NCBI GenBank assembly: GCA_031835245.1
Contig: JAVKOQ010000333.1
Coordinates: 1-56,610 of the forward strand
Source of the DNA: Balamuthia mandrillaris
Lineage: Eukaryota > Discosea > Longamoebia > Balamuthiidae
DNA length: 56,610 nt
Direction: 5' to 3'
The translations under genes were made by a program, and so were the position numbers. Of the stretch, positions 47,041-56,610 are shown piece after piece. Position 1 is the stretch's first letter. Every line of letters starts with the position of its first letter. The notes under the pieces are model-generated. The model was not told the origin of the DNA. It was given only the letters and a program-made list of their open reading frames with translations, and did no database searches.

Positions 47041-47342
47041 GCCGCATAGAAACAAAGACGTTTCATTCTTTCTTTCATTCTTTTTTTTAAAAAACACACA
47101 CACAAAATAGGGTTTGCTTATCCCATTGCGCTTTGTTGTTGATGGTAACGTCGGGCGCCGTTTCGACGGTTATCATAGTGTCGACAAAAATTTAGACTTG
47201 GCGGAAAATTTTGTCGGGAAGAAGAAAATACAAACAACACCAAGGCATTCAGGCATGACGGACAAGCCTAGCACAAATTTTTTTACGTACAGTAGCCCAG
47301 TACACACTCGCAGCCATACCACCAGTTGCGAAAGCAGGTTGG
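47041..47342. other. Intergenic with TGTCGACA
   Basis: Downstream of the transglutaminase-like gene. TGTCGACA at 47179-47186 is about 157 bp before the next ATG. A short CA repeat lies near 47095. No gene seen. Confidence 0.45.
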
Positions 47343-47933
47343 ATGGTTGAGCAGAGCAGAGCAAGGGAGAGGGAAAGAGAGGAAGAGAAGGAACGCCAGG
47401 CCCAACTCAGAGACCTCAGAGAGAGACGTTTGGAGTACTCTAAGTGCATGACAAAAATGTACAAGTGGCAACGACAACACACCCCGGCGAAATCCGCTGA
47501 TGCCTACAAAACAAAGTTTTTGGCTGGGGATACTGATGCTGAGGTGATAAATGAATGCTGCAGCTTTACAAAGGACTACTGGCGCCATATACAAGGCTAC
47601 TGTGAACAGTATGACTGCAACGAGGATAGAAGCCACACCAGAGATTGGCACCAGCAGCACCAACGATTTGTTAAGGTTGTGAAGCCCCTTGATTGTCTTC
47701 CAGAGAAAAACAACTGGTCATTGACGAATGGCTCTGGGAGAAGCAGCAACAGCGGTGCTACTGTTTGCTTGCTCCTGTTTTACCTATGCAGATTCCACCG
47801 GTTCGATGGTTTACCTATTTCTATTTCGTGTCGTCCCGATTTTTCTGGTGGAAAATTATTTCAAATTATCGTTTGTTGTATCGAAAAGCAACAAAAAATT
47901 CATTCAGCAGAACAAAAGAAGAGCAAACAATAA
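47343..47933 (+). CDS. Hypothetical protein, coiled-coil start
   Basis: An ATG at 47343 opens a 196-codon frame. The first 115 residues look like protein: a charged helix (RAREREREEEKERQAQLRDL), then MYKWQRQHTPAKSADAYKT and VINECCSFTKDYWRHIQGYC. The second half (after about residue 120) has intron-like or promoter-like composition, and its stop overlaps the ATG of the next gene at 47933. The true 3' end is therefore probably earlier or spliced differently. No family recognised. A long minus-strand ORF overlaps (47283-47663) but is hydrophobic and less convincing. Confidence 0.35.
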   Translation: MVEQSRAREREREEEKERQAQLRDLRERRLEYSKCMTKMYKWQRQHTPAKSADAYKTKFLAGDTDAEVINECCSFTKDYWRHIQGYCEQYDCNEDRSHTRDWHQQHQRFVKVVKPLDCLPEKNNWSLTNGSGRSSNSGATVCLLLFYLCRFHRFDGLPISISCRPDFSGGKLFQIIVCCIEKQQKIHSAEQKKSKQ

Positions 47934-48648
47934 TGGAGAGCGCAGCCGCAGAACCGAGCCACAAGGAGGAGGAGCAGGTCAACTTGGACGTCCTCTTCTT
48001 CAACCCCAAGTACACGCTTCACGAGCACCCCGCTGATACGGGCCACTACCAAACCTGCGATTCCCTCGCCGCCAGCGAGGATGACCCCGACGTCCTCTTC
48101 TTCATTCACAAGTCCAACCTCTACGAGTACAACACAAGAACCAGAATGGTTTTTTAATACATCAAATCATTTCTTCTCTCTCTGTCTCTCTGTCTCTCTC
48201 CCTCCCTCCCTCGACTACTTTTGCTGACCACTTTTTTTTTTCAAAATGAAAATGTGTAGGCACGACCAGCGGTACAAGATTGTAGGTCAGGCACCCTCTA
48301 CTCGATTTGTGTAAAGTATGGCTTCCTCGTGGCTTGCGGCATGAACACTCTCATCGTCAAGCGACTGAAAGATGACACGTTAGTTTCAGAAAACACAACC
48401 AGCTTCCTCTCCCTCCCAACTTGTTGGTTTAATCAGTGCATCTATACAGGGTCTTATGCCCGAGTGCGAAACATCCGCCGCGCAGTGCCATTATGCAAGA
48501 TATGAACAATGGGGTTGACATCAACTACCATGGCGGAGAGCTTCGTCTCTTCCTTGCTCGCAACAGCGGCATCCTTTCTGGTTCGTTTATATCCTCTCAT
48601 ACAAATTGCCCTGTTCTCTCTTCTCTCTCTCTCTCTCTCCCTCTCTCC

Positions 48649-48685
<37 letters not shown>

Positions 48686-50375
48686 CACCCGCCTCTCTTC
48701 TTTTCACTTCTGTCATCTGCATTTGCTTCGTTTTTTCTTCGCTTTCTCACTCTCATTTGATAGTTATAAATTTGCCGGAGATGGAAGTAGTGGCAACGAT
48801 GAAGCTACCGGCTGCTGTGAACTATGTGAGCTGCAGCCACGACAACCAACGCTTCCTCGCCGTTGGAGATAAGGACTATGTCAATGTATATACGATAGAT
48901 CACTATGTTGCTGACCTGAAAGCGCAAGAGAGAAGACAGAAGCAACAACAAGAACAAGCAGAGAAAGAGAAACTTGCAGCAGAGAAACAAGAGCAAGCTA
49001 ATAGAGAAAACTTACAACATCTCACGGATGGTGACACTAGACCAACTGGAGGAGGGGAAGAGCAACAAGCACACGCTGCTGAAACAACACAAACGGTTGA
49101 ATCTGCACAACAGGAGGAAGGCGCACAAAACAACAGGGAAGAAGATGAAGATTATGAGGAAGACGTAGACGGTGAAGAAGACTACTTATACGAAGAAGAT
49201 GAACAAGAAGATTCAATGGAAGAAGACGAGGAAGATTTAAGTGAAGAAGAGCTAGAAGTGGTAGCGCAAGGTGAGGGGGAAGAGGTTGCCCTCAACGAAG
49301 AACAACGACGCGATTTCTTGCAATGGATTGGACAACAATTAGGAGGACAGGTTGAAGACTTTTTCCGAAGGCATGGTGACATCATGATATCCCTTGTGAA
49401 CCGCCCACGACGCGGGGCAGCAAGAGATGAAGACGAAGATGAAGAAGAAGAAAGCGAAGAGGATGAGGACTATCGACGAGCCCAGGAGTTTGGCACGGAA
49501 GCCTATTCATTATGTCGAACCTTTGGCATGAACGAAGCACAACCACAGGATGACTCATTGCCATCTCGGCGATTGAGGTGGAGCATTGCAGATGATTGTC
49601 CGCAGTACGCGGCGTGGTCTGCTGAGAGCGAGATGTACGCCGTTTCCAGCGAGTGCAAGTTGGTGGCTTGGTGGGACGCCTTTACCGGGCAAGAACTCGG
49701 TCGAATTAAAACCGAGGTTTGTTTTTCCTTTCTTGTTTCTTTCTTGTCTTTCTCTTTTCTTCTTTCTTATATTTCTTGTTTTGGTTAGAAACCAGCATAT
49801 GCCATTCGGTACAGCAGAGCTGGGCCAACGACGGATTTATTAGCATTTGTGGAGAGGAAGAGGCTGCACATAGTGAATCCTCACAAGCCAAAAGCTGAAC
49901 ACCAAATCATCGAATTGAAAGTGGGGTCCTCCGATCGCGACGACGATGGCAACATCAATGGAGAAAAGAGCCACGAGCCACGATTTACTTACGCCACTGG
50001 ACTTGCGTTCTCTTGTGACGGCACCAAGCTTTTCGTTGGTCCGTTTCTTCTTTATCTTGTTTTCTTTTTGTCCCTTTCCTATTCTTAATTCCTTTCCTCT
50101 CTTCTCTCTTTGCAGGAACGAAACATGGAATAATGGAGTTTAGAAGCTTTGGTGTGAAGAGCTTGCTGAACCTTTGTGTGGAACGAATTCAACGCAAACT
50201 GGAGGAGGAGCAACGAATGCAGGCCGAAGGGCGAGCACCTTCCGCAACGACCGTTTTCTCCGAGAGCGCGTGGGAGGGTCTCCCTTGGGAGCTGATGGAA
50301 CGCATCTTCCCTTCCTCCTCCAAGATCACCTTTCTTTCTGACGGTGGCAACTCCCAAGCTCCCACTTCTTCCTAG
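47933..50375 (+). CDS. WD40-like protein with large acidic insert
   Basis: Six exons (47933-48148, 48260-48378, 48450-48580, 48764-49716, 49789-50038, 50116-50375) give 642 residues in phase. Propeller-like segments are SGTLYSICVKYGFLVACGMN, NYVSCSHDNQRFLAVGDKDY with VNVYTIDHYV, CPQYAAWSAESEMYAVSSEC, and TYATGLAFSCDGTKLFVGTK ending in HGIMEFRSFG. Between blades a long insert rich in Gln, Glu and Asp (roughly residues 215-420) forms a coiled-coil or acidic region. It resembles fungal and protist WD40 proteins of unknown role that carry a similar late blade (from memory). A scaffold function is inferred. Intron 3 has CT repeats. Confidence 0.68.
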
Positions 50376-50931
50376 CAGGCAGCCACAACCAACCCCACCC
50401 TAACGCGCATGTACAGCTCAGCTTGGTTCTTGCTTTCGAAAAACAAACTCTTGAACGATTGCTCATTCTTTTTTCTTTTGCTTCTCTTTTCTCCTTTTTT
50501 TTTCTTTTTTCTGTCAAAAAAGGATAGACAGAAAATCGGAGGAGATTTCAAAGCCGGAGAAACGGAGAAAAGAAATGTCGACAATTATTGGAGTTTATGG
50601 AACGGAAAAGGAAAACCGGAGCAGAGGGGCGCACGACGCTTCGGGAGCTTGCAGGTTGTTGTTGATTGGTGGTCAAATCTGAGTCCTTGTTTGATTTTTT
50701 TTCTTTACTTTTTTTTTTCCGTCACTTTTTTCTCAGCAGTCCTATCTCTCTCCCTTTCTCTTGCTAAGCGGCACAGAAGGGCTTTTGGTTATCATCGTTG
50801 CGTTGTAAGCTTAAAAAAAAAGGTTTGTGCACCTCTTATTTTGCTTACTGTGTGACCGGTTCTTTGTGAGTTTTTTTAAAGTCGCTCGCTTAAAATTGTC
50901 TGTTTTTGAACCAGTTCCTATCTTCGTTGCT
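50376..50931. other. Upstream region of acyl-CoA synthetase gene
   Basis: About 555 bp with T-rich runs and a TGTCGACA at 50576-50583, about 350 bp before the ATG. A non-coding first exon is possible, given the distance, but cannot be shown. No gene seen. Confidence 0.45.
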
Positions 50932-53900
50932 ATGAGTGAGAAAAAAGATAAAAAGGCCAAGTCCAACGGGGCTGAGGCCAAGAAGGACAAGAAGGCTGCC
51001 GCCGCCACTGACACAGAGCCCAAACACGACAAAAAAGAAAACGGTACGGCAGAAAAGAAAGACGCAGAATCAAAGAAGGATAAGCACGGGTCTGAGGCCA
51101 AGAAGGACCAAAAGGCGGCCGCTAATGAGGAAAAAAACAAGAAGAAAGAAGAGGCCAAGAAAGCCGCAGAAGAAAAGGAAAAGAAGAAGGCTGAGAAAAA
51201 GGTAGATAAAAAGAAGATCGATAAAAAGGATGAAGAGGCCGTTTCGGAGAAGAAAGAAAAAGAGTCTCCCAAAGCTAAGGAAGAAGAGAAAAAAGAAGAC
51301 GCTTCTGAGAATTCTTCTTCTTCTAGCTCAGAGGAAGAGAAGGAGGAAGGAAAGAAGAAGGGCAACAAGTCTTCTTCCGATGAGATGAGCGAAGCAGCAA
51401 AGAAGACCGAAGTAACAGAACAGGAAAAGAAGGAAGAGGAGAAGGAAGAAAATGAAGACGAAGACTCCTCATCCTCTTCCGATGACGAAGGAGAAAAGGA
51501 GAAGGCTACCGGCGCAGCAGGGGAAGACAAGAAGTCAGATGGCGAAGAGGGCAAAGGCAAAGGGAAGGAGAAGGAGAAGGAAAAAGGTAAAGAGAAGGAA
51601 AAAGACAAGGGCAAGGAAAAAGAGAAGGAAAAAGAAGAGAAACAAAAGTCGCCAAGACACACTGAGGCCAAGCCTGCCCCAGTGGAGCTTAACAAGAATC
51701 CCGTGGTAGCTAGCTACAAGCATCCGGACCTTAAGAGGCAGAGTATCGTTTATGACGAGAAGGAGGGCATTCGACGAAATGCGGGAGTGGGTGAAAGCAA
51801 AGATCTCGCTTCTGAGCTCTACGAGGGTATTGACACCCTTTACAAGAACTTCCAGTACGCTTTATCGTTTTCTTGTTATTATTTACATCAACCTATTTCT
51901 GACACGCAATCCACTTGTGCAGAACGTCAGTCAAACGTTTCCCGAACAATCCTTGCCTCGGCACTCGCGAATACGGTTAGTTTATCCTTATCCTCTGTTT
52001 TCTTCTGTGTGCGTGTGTGTGAGAGATGAACGGATGAGGCAACTGACCATTTTTATGACCTCATTCCTGTTATTAAAAAACGCCAGTACAAAGGAAGAAA
52101 GAGTGGGTGTTTGGTCGCTACGTATGGCAAACTTATAAGCAGGTTGCCGACCGCGTCACTCACTTTGGGTCCGGGTTGCGCGGTCTTGGCCTCAAAAAAG
52201 GCGACAAGATTGGTCTCTGGGCCAAGAATAGGGAGGAGTGGATCATTGCGGAACAAGCGGCCAATGCCTACGGCCTTGTCACAGTCGCCATCTATGATAC
52301 CTTCGGCGAAGAGGCAGTCTCTTATGTCATCGAACACGCCGAAATCTCTACCATTATCTGCGCTCCTCAAAGCCTTAAAACGGTACAAGACTTAGCATTG
52401 CTCTTCTATTTTTTCTCTCCCCAGATCACCTTTTAACCTCTTTCTCTTTGGTTGCTGCATTCATCAGTTGGCTAAAGTCATAAAAGACTGTCCCAACTTG
52501 AAGTACGCGATTGTTATGGAGGATACCATAAAGAAGGCCAAGAAAGAGGAGCAGGAGGCCTATCCCGACCTGCAGCATGCCAAGGGCATCCCCTGGGCTG
52601 AGATCGAGCAGAACGGTAAGGACAACGAGGTGGAGCACGATCCTCCCGCCGGCAGCGACCTCGCCGTCCTGATGTACACGAGCGGCACCACCGGCAATCC
52701 AAAAGGTGTAATGTTGACCCACAACAACTTCACCGCTGCTCTAGCCTCTGTAATTCCCTTGATAGAGGGCATTCACACCAATGACGTCTACATCTCGTAC
52801 TTGCCGCTGGCCCACATCTTTGAGAGGACCTGCTTTGCGGGGATGTTGGGCAATGGAGCCTCAGTTGGGTTTTACAGCGGTGATCCCAGGAACCTCGTTG
52901 CAGACATTGAGGTGTTGAAGCCAACCTTGATGGCAGGTGTGCCGCGCGTCTTTGACCGCATCTACGCCAAAGTTCACGATGCCGTCCAGAAGAAGCCCAA
53001 GCTAACCAGGATGCTCTTCACCAAGGGCTACAACGCCAAGCGACACAAGTTGGAGACGGGCGGTGACTCCATGCTCTGGAACTTACTAGTCTTCAAGTCT
53101 GTTAAGAACGCTCTCGGTGGCCGCGTCAGGCTCATCATCTCTGGAGGAGCGCCTCTTGGAGCAGCCACTCAGGAGTTTATTCGTATCTGCTTCTGCTGCC
53201 CAGTAGTGCAGGGCTACGGTTTGACTGAGACCTGCAGCTCCGGCTGTATTACCAACCCCAAGGACAACGCCCTGGGACAGGTTGGTCCTCCCGTGTTGGG
53301 CGTTGAGATCAAGCTTGTGGATGTGCCCGAGATGGACTACTCTGCTAAGGCGGACCCTCCCGCAGGAGAGATATGGATCCGAGGCCCCTCTGTCTCTCTC
53401 GGCTATTATAAGGACGCCGAGAAGACAGCAGAGGACTATGATGCAGACGGGTGGTTCCATACCGGTGACATTGGCACGTGGACACCAGAGGGCACCCTAA
53501 AGATTATCGACCGTAAGAAGAACATCTTCAAGCTGGCCATTGGTGAGTACGTTGCCGCCGAGAAGCTTGAGAGCGTCTTCATAAGGAGCCAGTTTGTAAG
53601 TCAGATCTTTGTCTACGGCGACAGCTTTGAGAACTGTCTCGTGGCCGTCATCGTGGTGGATCCTGCTGTCCTCAAAGCACTTGGCAAGCAATTGGAGGTA
53701 TCATCCGATGATCTCGAGGAACTAGCTCAGAACAAGGCTATCCGCAAGCACATTGTAAAGGACCTCGCCGAAATTGCCACCCTCAACAAGCTCCAACGCT
53801 TTGAGTACATCAAGGCCGTCCATATTGTCACCGAGGAATGGCTGCCCGATAGCAACCTGGTTACTCCCACTCTGAAGCCCAAGCGACCGCAGCTGAAGAA

Positions 53901-54447
53901 GGCCTACACCGAGCAGATAGCCGCTATGTACAAGGAGATCGCTGAGGAAGAAGCTGCGAAGGGAGGTGAGGAGGGCGGTAGTTCGTCGGCTGCTGCTCCT
54001 AAAGAGGAGACCAAAGATAAGAAGAGGGACGAAGGCAAGGGCAAAGACAAGGAGGAGAAGAAGAAAGAAGAGAAGAAGGAGGACAAGAAAAAAGAGGAAA
54101 AGAAGAAAGAGGACGAAGGCAAGGGCAAAGACAAGGAGAAGAAGAAAGAAGAGAAGAAGGAAGAGAAGAAGAAAGAAGAAAAGAAGAAAGAGGAGAAGAA
54201 GAATAAGAAGGACGAGAAGAAGGAGGAACCGAAGAAGGAGGAAGAGCCAAAGGAAGTGGCCAAGGATGAAGACGAGAGCAGCTCTTCCTCAGAGGGAGAA
54301 GCGGAGGCCAAGCAAGAAGAGCCCAAAGAAGAGCAAAAGGAGAAAGAGAAGGAGAGCAGTTCTTCTTCAGAGGAAGAATCCGAGCACGAGGAAGAGAAGG
54401 CCAAAGTAGAGGATGACGAAAGCGAAAGTAGCTCGGAGAGCGACTAA
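50932..54447 (+). CDS. Long-chain acyl-CoA synthetase with Lys/Glu-rich N- and C-terminal tails
   Basis: Four exons (50932-51854, 51923-51975, 52087-52382, 52468-54447) give 1,083 residues. The core matches long-chain fatty-acid CoA ligases: SVKRFPNNPCLGTREYG restored across introns, VWQTYKQVADRVTHFGSGLR, the AMP-binding LMYTSGTTGNPKGVMLTH near residue 493, YLPLAHIFERTCFAGML, GYGLTETCSSGCITNPKDN and FHTGDIGTWTPEGTLKIIDR with KKNIFKLAIGEYVAAEKLE. It activates fatty acids with ATP and CoA for lipid synthesis or oxidation. The tails are the oddity: about 245 N-terminal and 160 C-terminal residues are Lys/Glu/Ser repeats with SSSSSEEE casein-kinase-2-type sites. No signal or membrane helix is seen. 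Confidence 0.9.
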
Positions 54448-54527
54448 ATTGGCACCATTCAACGCCGTTAACATTTCAATAAATCTTCGTTTATCATTTC
54501 ACTCTCAACGTGGGGGATGTAGAACAC

Positions 54528-56293
54528 TCACGATTGTTGCAAACGCGCAAGATAGGCGTCCCACCCGCTGCGGCGATACACCTGCGCTTCCTCTCTGGGC
54601 GATGCAGCAGCACAGATGCCCCGTCCCACAATAATGACATCGCATGCATTGTCCAAAACCGCCTTCTCGGGAGTGCGATAGCTCTGTCCCATGCCATCAC
54701 CCTCCGCTCCAATTCTCACTCCTGGAGAGCAATACAAGAGCGAGTCAGGGGCTCCTTCCGTTGGCCTCTGTTGACATATCAGTCCAGCCACAAAGTTGGA
54801 ATGATTGGCTGCTGCTCGCAAGGCTTTGTCCACTTGTGCATCTCTGTTTTGCTGCTCGCGAGAAGCGGCGTCAACGGTGCTCATCTCGGCGATCAAGAGC
54901 GCGCCGCGTGCTTGTTGTGGGTGAGTGGCTTCGGCGTGTTGCGACATGGAGGAGAGAATGCTCTCTCCAGCAACGAGGTGGCATGTTACCACGTTGGCCC
55001 AATCACAGATGCGGAAAGGGCCACCGCCGTACTGCTGCTGGGCCACAAAACCAATGTCTGCAAACTTTCGATCCTCAAAAATGAGAAAGTCGTGTTTCTC
55101 AGCTATTTGTTGAAGTTGCTTTCCTTTTGTAATCATGGTGCGTAAGATTATATGGAGCATGGGTGACGAGGTTCCGTTTTGACGTACCTGTTTCTTGGTC
55201 AAAGTCTTCAACGATGTCACAGTGTGTTTTCAGCATGCAGATTTCAGAGCCAAGTTCATCCGCCAGTTTCAACAGCTGCTCTTTCCGTACGACATCTACA
55301 GCCACAGCCAAGTTTGTTTTCTTTCGCTCCATCAACTCAAATAGTGCTTTCGCCACGGAGTTCTTGCTCTCCTTTGCCCTGTGTCCACCAACACATATTT
55401 TAGAAAAATAAAGATTTCTTCAAACAAAAAAAAGGGAAGAGAAAAAAAGCAAAGGAAAGGAGAGAAACTAGAACACAGGAAAGCAGGAACCTTTGTGCAA
55501 AGGTAGGCTTAATGCTCTCGGCCGGTTTTTCGTCAGCCTTAGCAACGTTGCTGTCGCCGGACGCGGAGACAGCTTCTTGCTGAGCAAGATACTCATCGAC
55601 CTTCTGCACCAGCGCGCCCTCCACTCGTTCATGCCTCTTCAAAATGTCCAACAGGACGCGAATGGTGACGGCAGCCGTCACTCGAACGCCTCCACCAGAG
55701 AGAGAGGCCAAGTTCTTGGCACCTCCTTGCTCTCTATCCAAGAAAACCACAGCGTGCTCCACCTTGAGGCCATTCCGACGAAGGCCTTCCACCGTCTGCT
55801 GGATGCTGCCACCGCTGGTCATGACGTCCTCCATGACCACTGCAGCTTGTCCCTGCGAGTAGACGCCTTCCACCTCGTTCTTGGTGCCGTAGTCCTTGGC
55901 CTTCATCTCCTTTCGGCAGACGATCATAGGGACGCCGTATTTGAGGGCCACGCAGCTGGCTAACGGCAACGCTCCGTACGGCACTCCACACACCAGTTCC
56001 GCCTGCTCAGAGGAGACTCTGTGTGATGGTTGTTGTTTCACTGAGTGATGAGTTTGGGGGGGGAGGGGACGAGAATCGCATTTTGATCACTAAAATGACA
56101 CTCACTCTTTGATGAACTTGTCCCACATGACCTCCACCAAGAGTTGCATGGTGGCTGGGTAGGAGGGCACCACCCGGAGGTCCACGTAGATGGGCGACGT
56201 CACACCGGACTTGAGCTTGAACTGGCCCAACTTGATGGCACCGTGCTCGTGCAGCTTCAGCACCACCTCCTCCAAGCCTCTTTTTTCTTCCAT
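54528..56293 (-). CDS. UMPS: UMP synthase (OPRT-OMPDC fusion)
   Basis: Four exons (56293-56106, 56018-55491, 55378-55188, 55123-54528) give 500 residues. The N-terminal half is orotate phosphoribosyltransferase: [57 protein letters not shown], and the PRPP loop [20 protein letters not shown]. The C-terminal half is OMP decarboxylase: [34 protein letters not shown], the catalytic [13 protein letters not shown] and [11 protein letters not shown]. It makes the last two steps of UMP synthesis. This OPRT-first order is that of animals, plants and amoebae. Its 3' end is 80 bp from that of the acyl-CoA synthetase gene (convergent). A GATAA cluster lies upstream. Confidence 0.95.
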
Positions 56294-56610
56294 CTCTCTC
56301 ACTCTCTCACTCTCGTTCTTTGTTTTTCTCTTTTCTTTTCTTTTGTCAATCTCTTATCCTCTCTCCTCTCTTCTCTCCTAACTAGCTCTTATCCTCGCTC
56401 TTATCCTCTCTCTTATCCTATCTTCAACGCTATCTCGCGTGGCCTTATCCTCGCTCTCCTCCGATCTTCTTCTCTCATCTCTTCTCCTCGCTCTTATCCT
56501 CTCTCTTATCGCTCCTCTTGTCTAATGCGTCTTCTTTCGCCAATAGGTTAACATTGTTCTTTGTTTTGCTTCAGATGGTGCCGATTTGCTCCTTACTAAC
56601 CATGGTAGAA
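56294..56610. promoter_or_regulatory. UMPS upstream region with GATAA cluster
   Basis: CT-rich on the plus strand with seven TTATC (GATAA on the UMPS strand) between 56353 and 56510, mostly as a degenerate CTCTTATCCTC unit. After 56520 a short CAATAGG...TTGCTTCAGATGG could be the start of another plus-strand gene, but too little is present to call it. Confidence 0.45.

Noticed and set aside
50409-50855. ORF with hydrophobic stretch upstream of the acyl-CoA synthetase
   Set aside because: Phe/Leu-rich composition follows from T-rich non-coding sequence; no domain, and it overlaps the promoter region.

Overview
The window looks like nuclear DNA of a free-living unicellular eukaryote. Protein-coding genes are close together on both strands. 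Almost all of them are cut by short GT-AG introns (mostly 40-130 bp), and exon phases match at nearly every junction I rebuilt. Simple-sequence repeats are very abundant. The gene set (Frizzled/Smoothened-like receptor, F-box/SPRY protein, fused OPRT-OMPDC UMP synthase, CDC7-like kinase, GRAM, TLC and ankyrin membrane proteins) together with bacterial-looking secreted proteins suggests an amoebozoan, perhaps a centramoebid. That placement is inference. I saw no rRNA, convincing tRNA, CRISPR array, transposon or virus-derived element.

Layout, left to right. 1-170: 5' end of an Arg/Gly/Asp-rich protein (-). 1225-3595: signal-anchored TPR protein (-). 3911-6297: SETD3/LSMT-like SET methyltransferase (+). 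6713-12086: ten-exon alpha-2-macroglobulin-family protein with a CFEQ thioester motif (+). 12190-13675: USE1-like ER SNARE (-). 13780-14838: GST-like protein (+). 15143-16094: small USPL1-like zinc-motif protein (+). 16482-18607: FAD glycerol-3-phosphate dehydrogenase (+). 18666-20994: ankyrin plus multi-pass membrane protein (-). 21496-21720: small ORF (-). 21982-25379: large type I membrane protein (+). 25400-25750: decayed SPRY fragment. 25930-27111: F-box/SPRY protein (+). 27342-28385: small type I membrane protein (-). 28741-29695: TLC-domain protein (-). 30010-32480: WD40-like protein of a family also found in plants (-). 32760-34716: GRAM protein (+). 34725-35707: Zim17/DNL zinc-finger protein (-). 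36302-39299: Frizzled-like receptor (+). 40231-43358: CDC7-like kinase (+). 43582-47040: HPP membrane domain apparently fused to a transglutaminase-like domain (+). 47343-47933: hypothetical (+). 47933-50375: WD40-like protein (+). 50932-54447: long-chain acyl-CoA synthetase with charged tails (+). 54528-56293: UMP synthase (-).

The genes do not form one pathway; this is ordinary mixed housekeeping plus surface and secretory genes. Three genome-level signals stand out. First, a palindromic motif TGTCGACA and its relative TGTCGTCA recur in upstream regions, often about 60 bp before the ATG. Second, long CT/TTC/TTTC microsatellites inside introns always have the pyrimidine strand in sense orientation, whichever way the gene points. 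Third, in-frame trinucleotide runs have expanded inside enzymes (Ser in GST and GPDH, Thr in the SET protein).
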